DNA of 64,000 nt from Poriferisodalis sp965204195 (lineage in GTDB: Bacteria; Actinomycetota; Acidimicrobiia; Acidimicrobiales; Poriferisodalaceae), in the NCBI RefSeq assembly GCF_965204195.1, contig NZ_OZ241975.1, positions 1,426,001 to 1,490,000 on the forward strand, read 5' to 3'. The translations under genes and the position numbers were made by a program. The number at the start of each line of letters is the position of its first letter. Position 1 is the first letter of the stretch. Shown piece after piece: positions 27,204 through 35,656 of this stretch. The notes beneath the pieces were generated by a model. It ran no database searches, was not told the DNA's origin, and saw only the letters and a program-made list of their open reading frames with translations.

Positions 27204-27845
27204 TCAGGCCGCGAAGGCGCTCGGGCAGAAGTCGTTGAGCACGCAGTCGTCGCACGCGGGCTTGCGAGCCGAGCAGACGCGCCTGCCGTGCAGGATCAGC
27301 CGCAGGCTGAAATCGCCTCGCTCGTACTGGGGGATCATCGGGTTCAAGGCCAGCTCCACCTTCACCGGATCCTCCTCGGCGGTGATGCCGAGGCGCCGCA
27401 CCAAGCGGCCGACATGGGTGTCCACTGGCAGCCCCGGCAGGTCGAACGCCACCGAACGGATGACGTTGGCGGTCTTGCGGCCGACGCCGGGCAGCTTCAC
27501 GAGGTCTTTGAGGCTCGTCGGCACCTCGCCGCCATAGTCGGCCAGCAGCCGGCGGGCCATCCCCTGCAGATTGCGCGCCTTGCTGCGGAAGAAGCCAGTG
27601 GGATGCACCAATTCCTCGAGATCGCCGAGATCGGCGGAAGCCAGAGCCTCGGCGTCGGGATACTTCGCGAACACCGCCGGAACAGTGGCATTGACACGTG
27701 CATCGGTGCACTGTGCAGACAGGATCGTGGCCACCAGCAGCTCGAACGGGTTGCGATGCTCCAGTTCGCAGACGGCTTCGTATTCGTCCTTGAGTCGCTC
27801 GTGGGTGCGCTGGGCGCGCCCCTTCGGCGATCGCGGCTTGGCCAT
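27204..27845 (-). CDS. nth: Endonuclease III
   Basis: A 213-residue DNA glycosylase/AP lyase that removes oxidised pyrimidines in base excision repair. The helix-hairpin-helix is KLPGVGRKTANVI, with the catalytic Lys in GRKTAN. The catalytic Asp is in PVDTHVGRLVRRLG. The 4Fe-4S loop is CSARKPACDDCVLNDFC (C-x6-C-x2-C-x5-C). Length is typical. It lies between the lyase gene and rlmN on the same strand, with short gaps. Confidence 0.95.
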   Translation of the reverse strand: MAKPRSPKGRAQRTHERLKDEYEAVCELEHRNPFELLVATILSAQCTDARVNATVPAVFAKYPDAEALASADLGDLEELVHPTGFFRSKARNLQGMARRLLADYGGEVPTSLKDLVKLPGVGRKTANVIRSVAFDLPGLPVDTHVGRLVRRLGITAEEDPVKVELALNPMIPQYERGDFSLRLILHGRRVCSARKPACDDCVLNDFCPSAFAA

Positions 27846-27854
27846 GGCGAGTGT

Positions 27855-29051
27855 CTAGCGCTCCGCCCGAGCGCGTGCGCCGCGACCGTCCCTGCGAACC
27901 GAGACGAGCTTGTCGGCGCGCAACTGGCCGCACGCGGCGTCGATCGACGTGCCGCGGTTCTGGCGCACGGTGGCGTTCACGCCAAGGGACGACAGCTCGG
28001 CTGCGAAATGCTCGATCCGCCCGGCCGGCGAGGGCTGGTGGCCGTATCCCGGTGTGGGATTCAGCGGAATGAGGTTGACGTGGGCCGCCAGCGGACGCGC
28101 ATACGCAGCAAGCTCGGCAGCGTCGCGGTCGGTGTCGTTGATGCCGTCGATCATCGCCCACTCGAGGCTGATGCGCCGTCGCTTGGCGCGGCGATAGTCG
28201 GCCAGCGAGCGCGCCAGGTCGCGCAGCGGGTACGTGCGATTGATGGGCGCAATCCGGTTGCGCAGTCGGTCGTTGGCGGCATGCAGCGACACTGCCAGGT
28301 TGACCGGCAGCGCCTCCGCTGCAAGGCGCGTGATGCCGGGAATGACTCCGACGGTCGACACCGTGATGTGCCTGGCACCGATGCCCATGTCGCCGTGGAA
28401 CCGCTCCACCGCTGCCCACACCGCGTCATAGTTGGCGAGCGGCTCGCCCATGCCCATGAACACGATATTGATGGCTCTGCCGGGGGCGGCTTCGCTGTTG
28501 ATGGCTCGGCCGGGGGCGGCTTCGATGTTGATGGCTCGGCCGGGGGCGGCTTCGATGTTGATGGCTCGGCCGGGGGCGGCTTCGCTGTCGATGGCTCGTT
28601 CGTCTGGGCCTGCCTCCTGCAGCGTGCTCAGCACTTGCTCGACGATCTCGCCCACGCTCAGGTTGCGGTCGAATCCCACTTGGCCGGTGGCGCAGAAACT
28701 GCACGCCATCGCGCAGCCGGCCTGGCTGCTGATGCACAGCGTCGTCCGGTTCCGGTAGCGCATCAACACCGACTCCACCAGGTGACCATCACGCAGCGAC
28801 CACAAGTGCTTCGTGGTGGTGCCCCGGTCTGCGGACTGGGTGCGGACGAGCGCCAGCGCAGGCGGCAGCAGCTCGCCGATGGCCTGTCGCAGGCTCTTGG
28901 GCACATTGGTGAGCTCAGACAGCGGACGGCGCTGGCGGTACAGGCCGTTCCACACCTGGTCCAGCCGGTATGTGGGCTCGCCGTCGAGCAGTTCCCCGAG
29001 TTCCGCCCGGCTCAGATCGCCGAGCGAAGGATCGGCGCCGGGGGCTGTCAC
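27855..29051 (-). CDS. rlmN: Dual-specificity 23S rRNA/tRNA adenine-C2 methyltransferase RlmN with repeat insertion
   Basis: A 398-residue radical-SAM enzyme that methylates C2 of adenosine in 23S rRNA (A2503) and in tRNA. The cluster motif is CAMACSFC (C113, C117, C120). INIVFMGMGEPLANYD is the SAM-binding region, and the resolving Cys is in DAACGQLRA. A 40-residue insertion of four 10-residue units (INIEAAPGRA-like) lies between LQEAGPDERAID and INIVFMG, encoded by the minisatellite at 28471-28590. The insertion copies the first residues of the following strand (AIN-I), as expected from slippage. The rest of the protein is family-typical, so it may be tolerated as a surface loop. Confidence 0.93.
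   Translation of the reverse strand: MTAPGADPSLGDLSRAELGELLDGEPTYRLDQVWNGLYRQRRPLSELTNVPKSLRQAIGELLPPALALVRTQSADRGTTTKHLWSLRDGHLVESVLMRYRNRTTLCISSQAGCAMACSFCATGQVGFDRNLSVGEIVEQVLSTLQEAGPDERAIDSEAAPGRAINIEAAPGRAINIEAAPGRAINSEAAPGRAINIVFMGMGEPLANYDAVWAAVERFHGDMGIGARHITVSTVGVIPGITRLAAEALPVNLAVSLHAANDRLRNRIAPINRTYPLRDLARSLADYRRAKRRRISLEWAMIDGINDTDRDAAELAAYARPLAAHVNLIPLNPTPGYGHQPSPAGRIEHFAAELSSLGVNATVRQNRGTSIDAACGQLRADKLVSVRRDGRGARARAER
28471..28590 (-). repeat. 30-bp minisatellite, four units, inside rlmN
   Basis: Four tandem 30-bp units begin ATGGCTCKGCCGGGGGCGG at 28471, 28501, 28531 and 28561. They differ at only a few positions (GCTGTTG, GATGTTG, GATGTTG, GCTGTCG at the ends). Each adds ten residues in frame, so copy-number change would not break the gene. 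Confidence 0.9.
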
Positions 29052-29065
29052 GGCCGCTCAGCCTG

Positions 29066-29824
29066 CTACGAGTTCAGCGGGCCGGTGCCGGTGAACAGAC
29101 GCCGCACCACGGCCACCTCGAGGCCGAGGTCGAGGTAGAGCGTGACGGCGGGCGTGTTGTCGGCGTCGACGTACAGCATCGCCCGTGTCAGACCTGCATC
29201 GGTGAGATGCTCATAGCCGGCCAGCGTGAGAGCCCGGCCCAGGCCGCGGCCGTGATACTGCGGGTCGACCGCGATGACGTACACCTCGCCGATCGGCGGG
29301 TCCTCATCGGCGTGCACCTTGGTCCAGCAGTAGGCGGCGATATCGCCGTCGATGTCGTACACCCGGAAGCCGTCGGCGTCGAACCATGGCTCCGCCTGGC
29401 GCTCGGCTACCTGTTCCAGCGTCCAGCCGCCCTGCTCGCGGTGCCACGAGAATGCCCGGTTGTTGACCTTCACCCACGCCTGCTCGTCCTGGCCGACCAC
29501 GAACGAACGGGTGTCGATGCCGCTGGGCTGATCCATCGGCAGCGATCGCTCCATGCGGTAGAGGTCGCGCTCGAACGTCAGGCCGAGCTCGGCGAGCCCT
29601 CGCCCGAACTCGGTCTCGTTCGGCGCAAGGTCGCCTCCGTCTGTTTCGCCGTGGTCCGGGTGGTCGATCCAGACCGACACGGGCCCAGAGATGTCGCGGA
29701 GTTGCAGGCGCAGTGCCGCGAGCAGCGCGCCCGGCGGCCAATGTGCGGCATTGGCCTCCACCACGGCGCCGTGCTGATCGGCACCGATCGAAATGATCGG
29801 GTCGGCACTCGCTGCACCACTCAC
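29066..29824 (-). CDS. mshD: Mycothiol synthase (GNAT acetyltransferase)
   Basis: This enzyme acetylates Cys-GlcN-inositol in the last step of mycothiol synthesis, the actinobacterial low-molecular-weight thiol. The C-terminal GNAT domain is clear: VKVNNRAFSWHREQGGW, then YVIAVDPQYHGRGLGRALTLAGYEHL (acetyl-CoA loop), then MLYVDADNTPAVTLYLDLGL. The N-terminal GNAT half is short and degenerate. GTG 29824 is used (252 residues); the frame is open to 29941, but that would overlap the divergent gene. It is a key marker for an actinobacterial host. Confidence 0.83.
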   Translation of the reverse strand: MSGAASADPIISIGADQHGAVVEANAAHWPPGALLAALRLQLRDISGPVSVWIDHPDHGETDGGDLAPNETEFGRGLAELGLTFERDLYRMERSLPMDQPSGIDTRSFVVGQDEQAWVKVNNRAFSWHREQGGWTLEQVAERQAEPWFDADGFRVYDIDGDIAAYCWTKVHADEDPPIGEVYVIAVDPQYHGRGLGRALTLAGYEHLTDAGLTRAMLYVDADNTPAVTLYLDLGLEVAVVRRLFTGTGPLNS

Positions 29825-29918
29825 TCGGGGCAGGCTAATGCTGCTTGGCTGCACCCCTGTCGAGTGGCCTGCCCTCGCGCGGATGGGATCGTGCAGGCCC
29901 AGGTGCCACACTTGCCCG

Positions 29919-30365
29919 GTGAACCAGATGCGGTGGCTCAACCGCAGCCAGCCACAAACGCTGCTCAGCGCAGTGCTGCTCTGCTACTTCTCCGCGGGGC
30001 TGCTGTTCCTGTTCGGAACCCGCGTCGACTCGCAACTGGCGTACGACATCTTCAAGGGCATCGTCTCGCTGTTTGCCAGCGACCGCACAGCAGCCGATCT
30101 CGGCGACAGCATTGTTCCGCCGGCTGTCACCGTTCTGCTCGCCGGCGGGTACATCGCAGGCGGCGCCGGCACTGCCAATGAGCGTCGTTGGGGTCATTGG
30201 CTGTGCTCCACGGCCGCGATCTACGCGGCCATAGCGACGCTGTGGTGGGGTGCCCGCGTGAGCTTCGGGCTGGGCATGATCATGCGTCTCATGTTCGACG
30301 CACTGCTGCTGGTGCTGCTGTTTCACCCGATGAGCCGCAGCCACCGCCGCGCCTGGTTCACGTGA
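29919..30365 (+). CDS. Small multi-pass membrane protein of unknown function
   Basis: About 148 residues with four hydrophobic segments (LLSAVLLCYFSAGLLFLFG; VTVLLAGGYIAGG; STAAIYAAIATLWWG; MFDALLLVLLFHPM). I do not recognise a family. Starts at GTG 29919 or ATG 29928 are equally possible. It ends in a GTGA overlap with menG, so the two are probably translated together. A role near quinone metabolism is suggested by position only. Confidence 0.6.
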   Translation: MNQMRWLNRSQPQTLLSAVLLCYFSAGLLFLFGTRVDSQLAYDIFKGIVSLFASDRTAADLGDSIVPPAVTVLLAGGYIAGGAGTANERRWGHWLCSTAAIYAAIATLWWGARVSFGLGMIMRLMFDALLLVLLFHPMSRSHRRAWFT

Positions 30366-31048
30366 CTCGGCTGCCCAGCCCCGAGAACAAAGCCCAAGCC
30401 GTCGAGGAGATGTTCGACGAGATCGCACCTCGCTACGACCTGCTGAACCGGTTGCTGACCTTCCGCCTCGATACTCGCTGGCGTCGCCGCACGGTTGCCG
30501 CACTCGGCTTGCAGCCGGGCGAAACCGTGATCGACGTGGCCTGCGGAACCGGCGACCTGTGCAATGAGCTCGCATCGGCCGGACTGCGGCCCGTGGGCGT
30601 CGACTTCTCCGCGGGAATGCTCGCGGCCGCCAGCACGGCTGCTCCCCTGCTGCGCTCCGATGCGCTCAGGCTCGGCGTGCGCGACGCGTCGCTCGACGGC
30701 GCGACGTGCGGATTCGCACTGCGGAACTTCACGAGCCTCGATCCATTCTTCGCTGAGCTGGCCCGGGTGCTCCGGCCCGGTGCCCGGGTGGCACTGCTCG
30801 AGGTGGCCGAGCCGGCCAATCCGCTGCTGCGGGCCGGTCACCGGGTGTACTTCGGCAAGGTGGTGCCGGCGGTGGGCAGCCTGCTCTCCAGCCGATCTGC
30901 CTACCGGTACCTGCCCGAGTCGGTGGCGTACCTGCCGGAGGTGCCGGTGCTGCTGACCCAGCTCGCCGACGCCGGATTCCGCGACGTCGACCGGACGCTG
31001 CTCAGCGGCGGTATCGCCCAACTGATCACGGCCACGCGAGCGGGTTAA
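30362..31048 (+). CDS. menG: Demethylmenaquinone methyltransferase
   Basis: A 228-residue UbiE/MenG-family SAM methyltransferase that makes menaquinone from demethylmenaquinone. Motifs are VEEMFDEIAPRYDLLNRLLT at the N-terminus, the SAM site VIDVACGTGDL, then CGFALRNFTSLDPFFAELARVLRPGARV, and FGKVVPAVGSLLSSRSAYRYLPESV near the end. All match UbiE/MenG. The GTG start overlaps the upstream stop. Together with menA at 8782 it completes the late steps. IS copy 2 begins 71 bp after its stop. Confidence 0.92.
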   Translation: MTRLPSPENKAQAVEEMFDEIAPRYDLLNRLLTFRLDTRWRRRTVAALGLQPGETVIDVACGTGDLCNELASAGLRPVGVDFSAGMLAAASTAAPLLRSDALRLGVRDASLDGATCGFALRNFTSLDPFFAELARVLRPGARVALLEVAEPANPLLRAGHRVYFGKVVPAVGSLLSSRSAYRYLPESVAYLPEVPVLLTQLADAGFRDVDRTLLSGGIAQLITATRAG

Positions 31049-31119
31049 TCGCAGGGCACGTCGCGACAACAAAGACAGTCGGCGTGGTGACGGCTTCGGC
31101 TGGGCAGGCGTCGGGTGGG

Positions 31120-32523
31120 GGGCCTGTCAGGAATTTTGTGTATCGGGCGTGATCTGAGGGTCCGCAGCCGGGGGCTGTGGGCTGGAGAGGATCATGTCTG
31201 TGACTGATCATGACATGCCGGCTGTGCCGGCGAGCGAGGCTGCCGGCGAGGCGGCGATGGCCGACTGGGCCGAGCAGCTGGTGGCCCAGGCCCGCGCTGA
31301 GGGCGTGGAGCTGACCGGTGACGGTGGCCTGTTGACCGGGCTGGTGCGCCAGGTGCTCCAGACCGGTCTCGAGGTCGAGATGACCGAGCATCTGGGCTAT
31401 GAGCGTCACGCTCCTGAGGGCCGCGGCACCCCGAACTCGCGCAACGGGTCGACGCCCAAGCGGGTGACGACCGAGATCGGCGAGGTCGACCTGGCGGTGC
31501 CGCGTGACCGGGCGGGCACCTTCGAGCCGACCACGGTGCCCAAGCACCGGCGCCGTCTCGACGGGCTGTCGGGCAACGTGATCAGCCTCTATGCGAAGGG
31601 GCTCACCACCGGGGAGATCCAGGACCATCTAGCAGAGATCTACGACACCTCGGTGAGCCGGGAGACGATCTCGAAGATCACCGACGAGATCGTCGCCGAC
31701 ATGGCGGTGTGGCAGAACCGGCCCCTTGAGCCGGTCTACGCCGTGCTGCTGATCGACGCGATCGTCATCAAGGTCCGCGACTCCCAGGTCGCCAACCGGC
31801 CCGTCTATGTCGCCATCGGCGTCGATCTCGCCGGCGAGCGCGACGTGCTGGGCCTGTGGCTGGGCCCCGCAGGCGGCGAGGGCGCCAAGCAGTGGGCAGC
31901 GATGCTGACCGAGCTGAGAAACCGAGGCCTCGCTGACGCGTTGATCGTGTGCTGCGACGGGCTGCGGGGCCTGCCCGAGTCGATCCGGGCGACCTGGCCC
32001 CAGGCCACGGTGCAGACCTGCGTGGTGCACATGGTCCGCAACAGCCTCCGCTACGCCTCCAAACGGCACTGGGGGCCGATCACCAAGGCAATGCGGGAGA
32101 TCTACACGTCGCCCACCGCCGAGGCCGCCGAGGCACGCTTCGAGAGCTTCGCCGAGGACTGGGAGCACACCTACCCCGCCATGATCGGCTCCTGGCGGCA
32201 GGCCTGGGACGAATTCGTGCCGTTCCTGGAGTTCCCCGCTGAGCTGCGCAGAGTCGTCTACACCACCAACGCCATCGAGAGCCTCAACGCCAGATTCCGA
32301 CGGGCCGTGCGCCATCGAGGCCACTTCCCCAACGAGCAGGCCGCGATGAAGGTCCTCTACCTTGTCGCCAACGCCAGACGCAAAAACCGCAGCAACCTGA
32401 CCGGAAAGACCAACGGCTGGAAGACCATCCTGAACACCCTGACCGTCCACTACGGCGACCGGATCGCCGACCACATCCGATGAACACCATCACGGCCGGT
32501 TACACAAAAAATCTGACAGTCCC
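31120..32523 (+). mobile_element. IS256-family insertion sequence, copy 2
   Basis: A 1404-bp element identical in length and transposase to copies 1 and 3. The left flank is CGGGTGGG, downstream of menG. The right flank is CTGCACCG, inside secreted protein B. The two flanks do not match each other or any other IS flank in the window, so an adjacent deletion or recombination with a copy outside the window is likely. Confidence 0.93.
31194..32483 (+). CDS. IS256-family transposase (copy 2)
   Basis: 429 residues, same sequence as copy 1, with an intact DDE triad (LLIDAIVIK, CCDGLRG, NAIESLNARF). The stop overlaps ATG 32480 (ATGA), which opens the frame of secreted protein B through the IS end. 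Confidence 0.95.
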   Translation: MSVTDHDMPAVPASEAAGEAAMADWAEQLVAQARAEGVELTGDGGLLTGLVRQVLQTGLEVEMTEHLGYERHAPEGRGTPNSRNGSTPKRVTTEIGEVDLAVPRDRAGTFEPTTVPKHRRRLDGLSGNVISLYAKGLTTGEIQDHLAEIYDTSVSRETISKITDEIVADMAVWQNRPLEPVYAVLLIDAIVIKVRDSQVANRPVYVAIGVDLAGERDVLGLWLGPAGGEGAKQWAAMLTELRNRGLADALIVCCDGLRGLPESIRATWPQATVQTCVVHMVRNSLRYASKRHWGPITKAMREIYTSPTAEAAEARFESFAEDWEHTYPAMIGSWRQAWDEFVPFLEFPAELRRVVYTTNAIESLNARFRRAVRHRGHFPNEQAAMKVLYLVANARRKNRSNLTGKTNGWKTILNTLTVHYGDRIADHIR

Positions 32524-35500
32524 CTGCACCGCGGACGGGCGCGCCGACGGAACCGAAGAAGTCGATCTGGCCGTGGTGGTGCCGCGGGTGACCTCGGTGA
32601 CGGTCACCGCGACCTCGGGCGGGTCGTGTGCCGTGTCGTCGTCGCCGCTGCCTGCGGGCGCGGACGCGGCGTACGGGTGCACGGCGACGCGCGGCGCCGA
32701 TCTGGTGGTGTCGGTCGCGGCGGACGCAAACGTCAACGGGCCGTCGCTGGGATGGGACGCCAGCGGCGCGGTGCGCGTTGTGCACAGCGCACAAGCCCGG
32801 CGTACTGTTCCGCTGATCGCGCCGGGAGGATCGCTGAACGGCTGGCGGCGCACCGGCACCGCGACGCTGAGCTGCACCGCCGGCGGCGCTGCGACGGTCA
32901 CGACAGCCCTGCCGGGCGCGGCCGACTATGTGACCCGTCTCGATGTCGCCTGCGGGCAGCAGGTGCGCATCGGCGGTCTCGACGACACGGTTGCTGCGGG
33001 CACTGCGACGGTGGCCGTGTCGGACACGTTCGCGGTCACGCCCGCCGCCGCGCAGTGCACCGCGACAGCCACCGCGGGCACGCCGGTCGTGTCGGCTGGT
33101 GTGGGCGGGGTGCGCGCTGTGCAGTTGAGTGTCGGTGTGGGGGCGTCTGCTGTGGTGACGGTCACGTGCACCCACAGCGGCCACGACCCCGCCACGGCGA
33201 CAGCGACGTTCGCGGCCGCCGCAGCAGGCGGCTGCGGGGATCCGCTGGGAACGCTGAGCGTCGGCAGCGTGACGCGCAGCGGCACGATCGCCGCCGATAC
33301 GGCGTGCACCTCGCCTCAGCGTGTGCGCGACGGCGGCGACGCCAAGCGGTACTGGGCGCGCCGTCACACCTTCACGCTGGCCGCCCCGACGAAGATCACC
33401 ATCGACGCCGGCTCGCCGACACGACGCGGCCTCGACGCCTATGTGGTGCTGCTGGAAGGCCACAGCAGCGACGGCACCGGCACCGTGGCAGGCCGCGACA
33501 ACAACTCAGGGCCCCGCCGCGACGCCCGCCTGGCCGCACTGGTGCTGCCCGCAGGCGACTACACCATCGAGGTCACCACCGCCAACAAACGCCGCACCGG
33601 CAACTACCGGCTCCAGGTCACCACAGCGGCCGCGTCCGCGGCATGCACCGACGACCTAGGCACGCTGGCCGCGGGCCGCTACACACGCACCGGCACCATC
33701 ACCGACACCTGCGTGTCCACACGCCGCGGCACCCCCACAGGCCGACCCGGGGCGCGCTGGCACACCTTCACCCTCGACGCCCCCGCCTGGGTCGACATCG
33801 ACCTCGCCAAAACAACCGGCAGCCCCCTGGACCCCTACCTGGCGCTCATCGGCACCGACAACGGCACACCCACCACCATCGAACAAGACGACAACAGCGG
33901 CACCGGCAACACAGCACACATACAAGGCCGGTATCTCGAAGCCGGCACCTACACCATCGAAACCACCGGCACAGCTGCGACCGGCACCACCGCCGCCGGC
34001 GACTACACCCTCACCGTCACCGTGCCCATCCACGGCCTCGCCCAGTCATACGACGCCACCGTCGACGAGCAAACCACCATCAACTTCACCTACTGGCCCA
34101 CCAACGCAAGAATCGACGCACAGTCGGCGGAACTACTGACAGAACCAGCGGGACGAAATGGAAAGGGATCGGTCACCGCTACGCCGACGGTCGTGAAACA
34201 GCACTCGGTCTCGGTGTTGTTGACCACCAGTTCGGCTGCGAACGGCGAAACTTCTTCTAGGTTTTATCAGCGCAGTTCCTCGCCTTCGGCGACGTCCACC
34301 AGGGTGTTCCCTTCAGGACTTGGCGCTGGCTGTCCGGATGGCAAAGTACTGAGTGAGGTCAATGGGATCCTGTGCGTGAATCCTAGGACTCAACCGCTGC
34401 CAGCGAAGCTTCATGAGGTGGTGCCCGATCCAAGCAGCGGTGTCAAATACCGGGGTCCGTACCTAGTGACGCCGGGTGCCCTTAGAGGTATCAGCCACGC
34501 ATCTGCGCGGGCGCTCAATCCGTACGGCACGACTTGCGGCATCACCGTACATGAGCTGACGGCGCTTCTTTTGGGTATCGGATTCCGGGAAATACCCAAC
34601 AAGGTCTGGGTTGACACGAATGAGAACGGCGATGACGACGGCCCGGTCGACGACAACGGCAAGGAGTTCGAACGTGAGAACGCCCGTTACGACGCGAGAT
34701 CGCTGATGACGCTGTCGCGCAAAGACCACAAATGGACGCCTGTCGGCGCAGGTGAAGACAATTCGCGGCTGTACTCGAACGACTCGCTTACCGATGGCCC
34801 ATCGCGGGCGTTCTGGCACCCCGGTGTGGGAATGTGGCAGATCGATAAGTTCAGTTCGACAGACCTGAATCACGGCCAGCGGGCATCCACTCGGTTCGGG
34901 GCTCTCCGGGTCGCCCAAGTGTTACTCAACGCGTATTGCGGGCCGTCATCAGCGCCGCTCCCGGAGCCTTCGCTCAAGGAGTTGACCAATCTGATGTCCA
35001 AACAGTGGCACGCGTGTAGGCACCTCGGTGAGGAGAACCTCTGCTGGATAACGAAGAAGAACCTGATGCTCCACAACGATGATCTGTTCGTGCGGGTCAG
35101 CGCCAATGCGGACGATGACAGCACCATCGGCGGTGCCTTAGCCCGGAATTGCAGATGGAATACCCAAGACGGTCGGTCGCCTACTGCCCCTCTTGCGTGC
35201 TACTTCTACGACACGGCACATCCGGAAGGAGCCGTGCATAACAGCTTGCCATACGGGCATAAGTCCAAAGCGGCCCGTGAGGACTGGATGGACAAGAGCA
35301 GTCCGTATGCGGCACCGTTTGTTTCTCTGAATTACCAAAAGGGTAGGTTTGCCGTTTTTCCGAAGTCGTTGCTGCCGGGTTCAACCAAAACGCTGATCAA
35401 GCGGGTTCCCCTGAACCCTCGTCCTGGCAGAGATGCTACGACGGAGAAGATGTTCCAAGTTCGCCGAATAACGCACACGACATGGCACGAGAACGATCAT

Positions 35501-35647
35501 TTCGACGGGCTCCAACTGGAGATGCTGATCTGTATCCGTCGTGCGCGTTCCTATTTCCCGTTGTGCGATTGGGTCAGTGTCAATGCCGACTCAGGATCGG
35601 TGGGTGGCAGTTTTGGCACACGTATCGCTCCCCAAAGAGGCCGCTGA
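32480..35647 (+). CDS. Large modular secreted protein B (Ig-like and PPC-like repeats, possible lysozyme-like C-terminus), 5'-truncated by IS
   Basis: The open frame is 1055 residues, but the first 14 or so (MNTITAGYTKNLTV) come from the IS, so the native N-terminus and any signal peptide are missing. It contains Cys-bearing Ig-like segments (VRIGGLDDTVAAGTATVAV...CTATATAG) alternating with two PPC-like domains (LGTLSVGSVTRSGTI...WARRHTFTLAAP and LGTLAAGRYTRTGTI...WHTFTLDAPAWVDIDL). The C-terminal 450 residues resemble those of C and D: CPDGKVLSEVNGILCV, LTALLLGIGFREI, RAFWHPGVGMWQIDK. The Glu after IGF and GVGMWQID recall lysozyme-type folds. It is followed after 9 bp by partner B. Base composition drops after about 34130. 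It is an extracellular protein by inference; its function is unknown. Confidence 0.72.
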   Translation: MNTITAGYTKNLTVPCTADGRADGTEEVDLAVVVPRVTSVTVTATSGGSCAVSSSPLPAGADAAYGCTATRGADLVVSVAADANVNGPSLGWDASGAVRVVHSAQARRTVPLIAPGGSLNGWRRTGTATLSCTAGGAATVTTALPGAADYVTRLDVACGQQVRIGGLDDTVAAGTATVAVSDTFAVTPAAAQCTATATAGTPVVSAGVGGVRAVQLSVGVGASAVVTVTCTHSGHDPATATATFAAAAAGGCGDPLGTLSVGSVTRSGTIAADTACTSPQRVRDGGDAKRYWARRHTFTLAAPTKITIDAGSPTRRGLDAYVVLLEGHSSDGTGTVAGRDNNSGPRRDARLAALVLPAGDYTIEVTTANKRRTGNYRLQVTTAAASAACTDDLGTLAAGRYTRTGTITDTCVSTRRGTPTGRPGARWHTFTLDAPAWVDIDLAKTTGSPLDPYLALIGTDNGTPTTIEQDDNSGTGNTAHIQGRYLEAGTYTIETTGTAATGTTAAGDYTLTVTVPIHGLAQSYDATVDEQTTINFTYWPTNARIDAQSAELLTEPAGRNGKGSVTATPTVVKQHSVSVLLTTSSAANGETSSRFYQRSSSPSATSTRVFPSGLGAGCPDGKVLSEVNGILCVNPRTQPLPAKLHEVVPDPSSGVKYRGPYLVTPGALRGISHASARALNPYGTTCGITVHELTALLLGIGFREIPNKVWVDTNENGDDDGPVDDNGKEFERENARYDARSLMTLSRKDHKWTPVGAGEDNSRLYSNDSLTDGPSRAFWHPGVGMWQIDKFSSTDLNHGQRASTRFGALRVAQVLLNAYCGPSSAPLPEPSLKELTNLMSKQWHACRHLGEENLCWITKKNLMLHNDDLFVRVSANADDDSTIGGALARNCRWNTQDGRSPTAPLACYFYDTAHPEGAVHNSLPYGHKSKAAREDWMDKSSPYAAPFVSLNYQKGRFAVFPKSLLPGSTKTLIKRVPLNPRPGRDATTEKMFQVRRITHTTWHENDHFDGLQLEMLICIRRARSYFPLCDWVSVNADSGSVGGSFGTRIAPQRGR
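33077..33968 (+). repeat. 892-bp near-identical repeat, copy in secreted protein B
   Basis: Matches 37094-37985 (offset 4017) with only a couple of differences seen (for example GGCACC versus GGCGCC near 33852). It encodes an Ig-like segment and two PPC-like domains. Outside it the two genes differ strongly. The lack of divergence points to recent duplication or gene conversion. Confidence 0.88.
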
Positions 35648-35656
35648 GGCTGCCAC

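Noticed and set aside
27165..29138. 657-codon open frame on the plus strand over nth and rlmN
   Set aside because: Shadow of the two conserved minus-strand genes; its GSAGGGF repeats are only the rlmN minisatellite read backwards.
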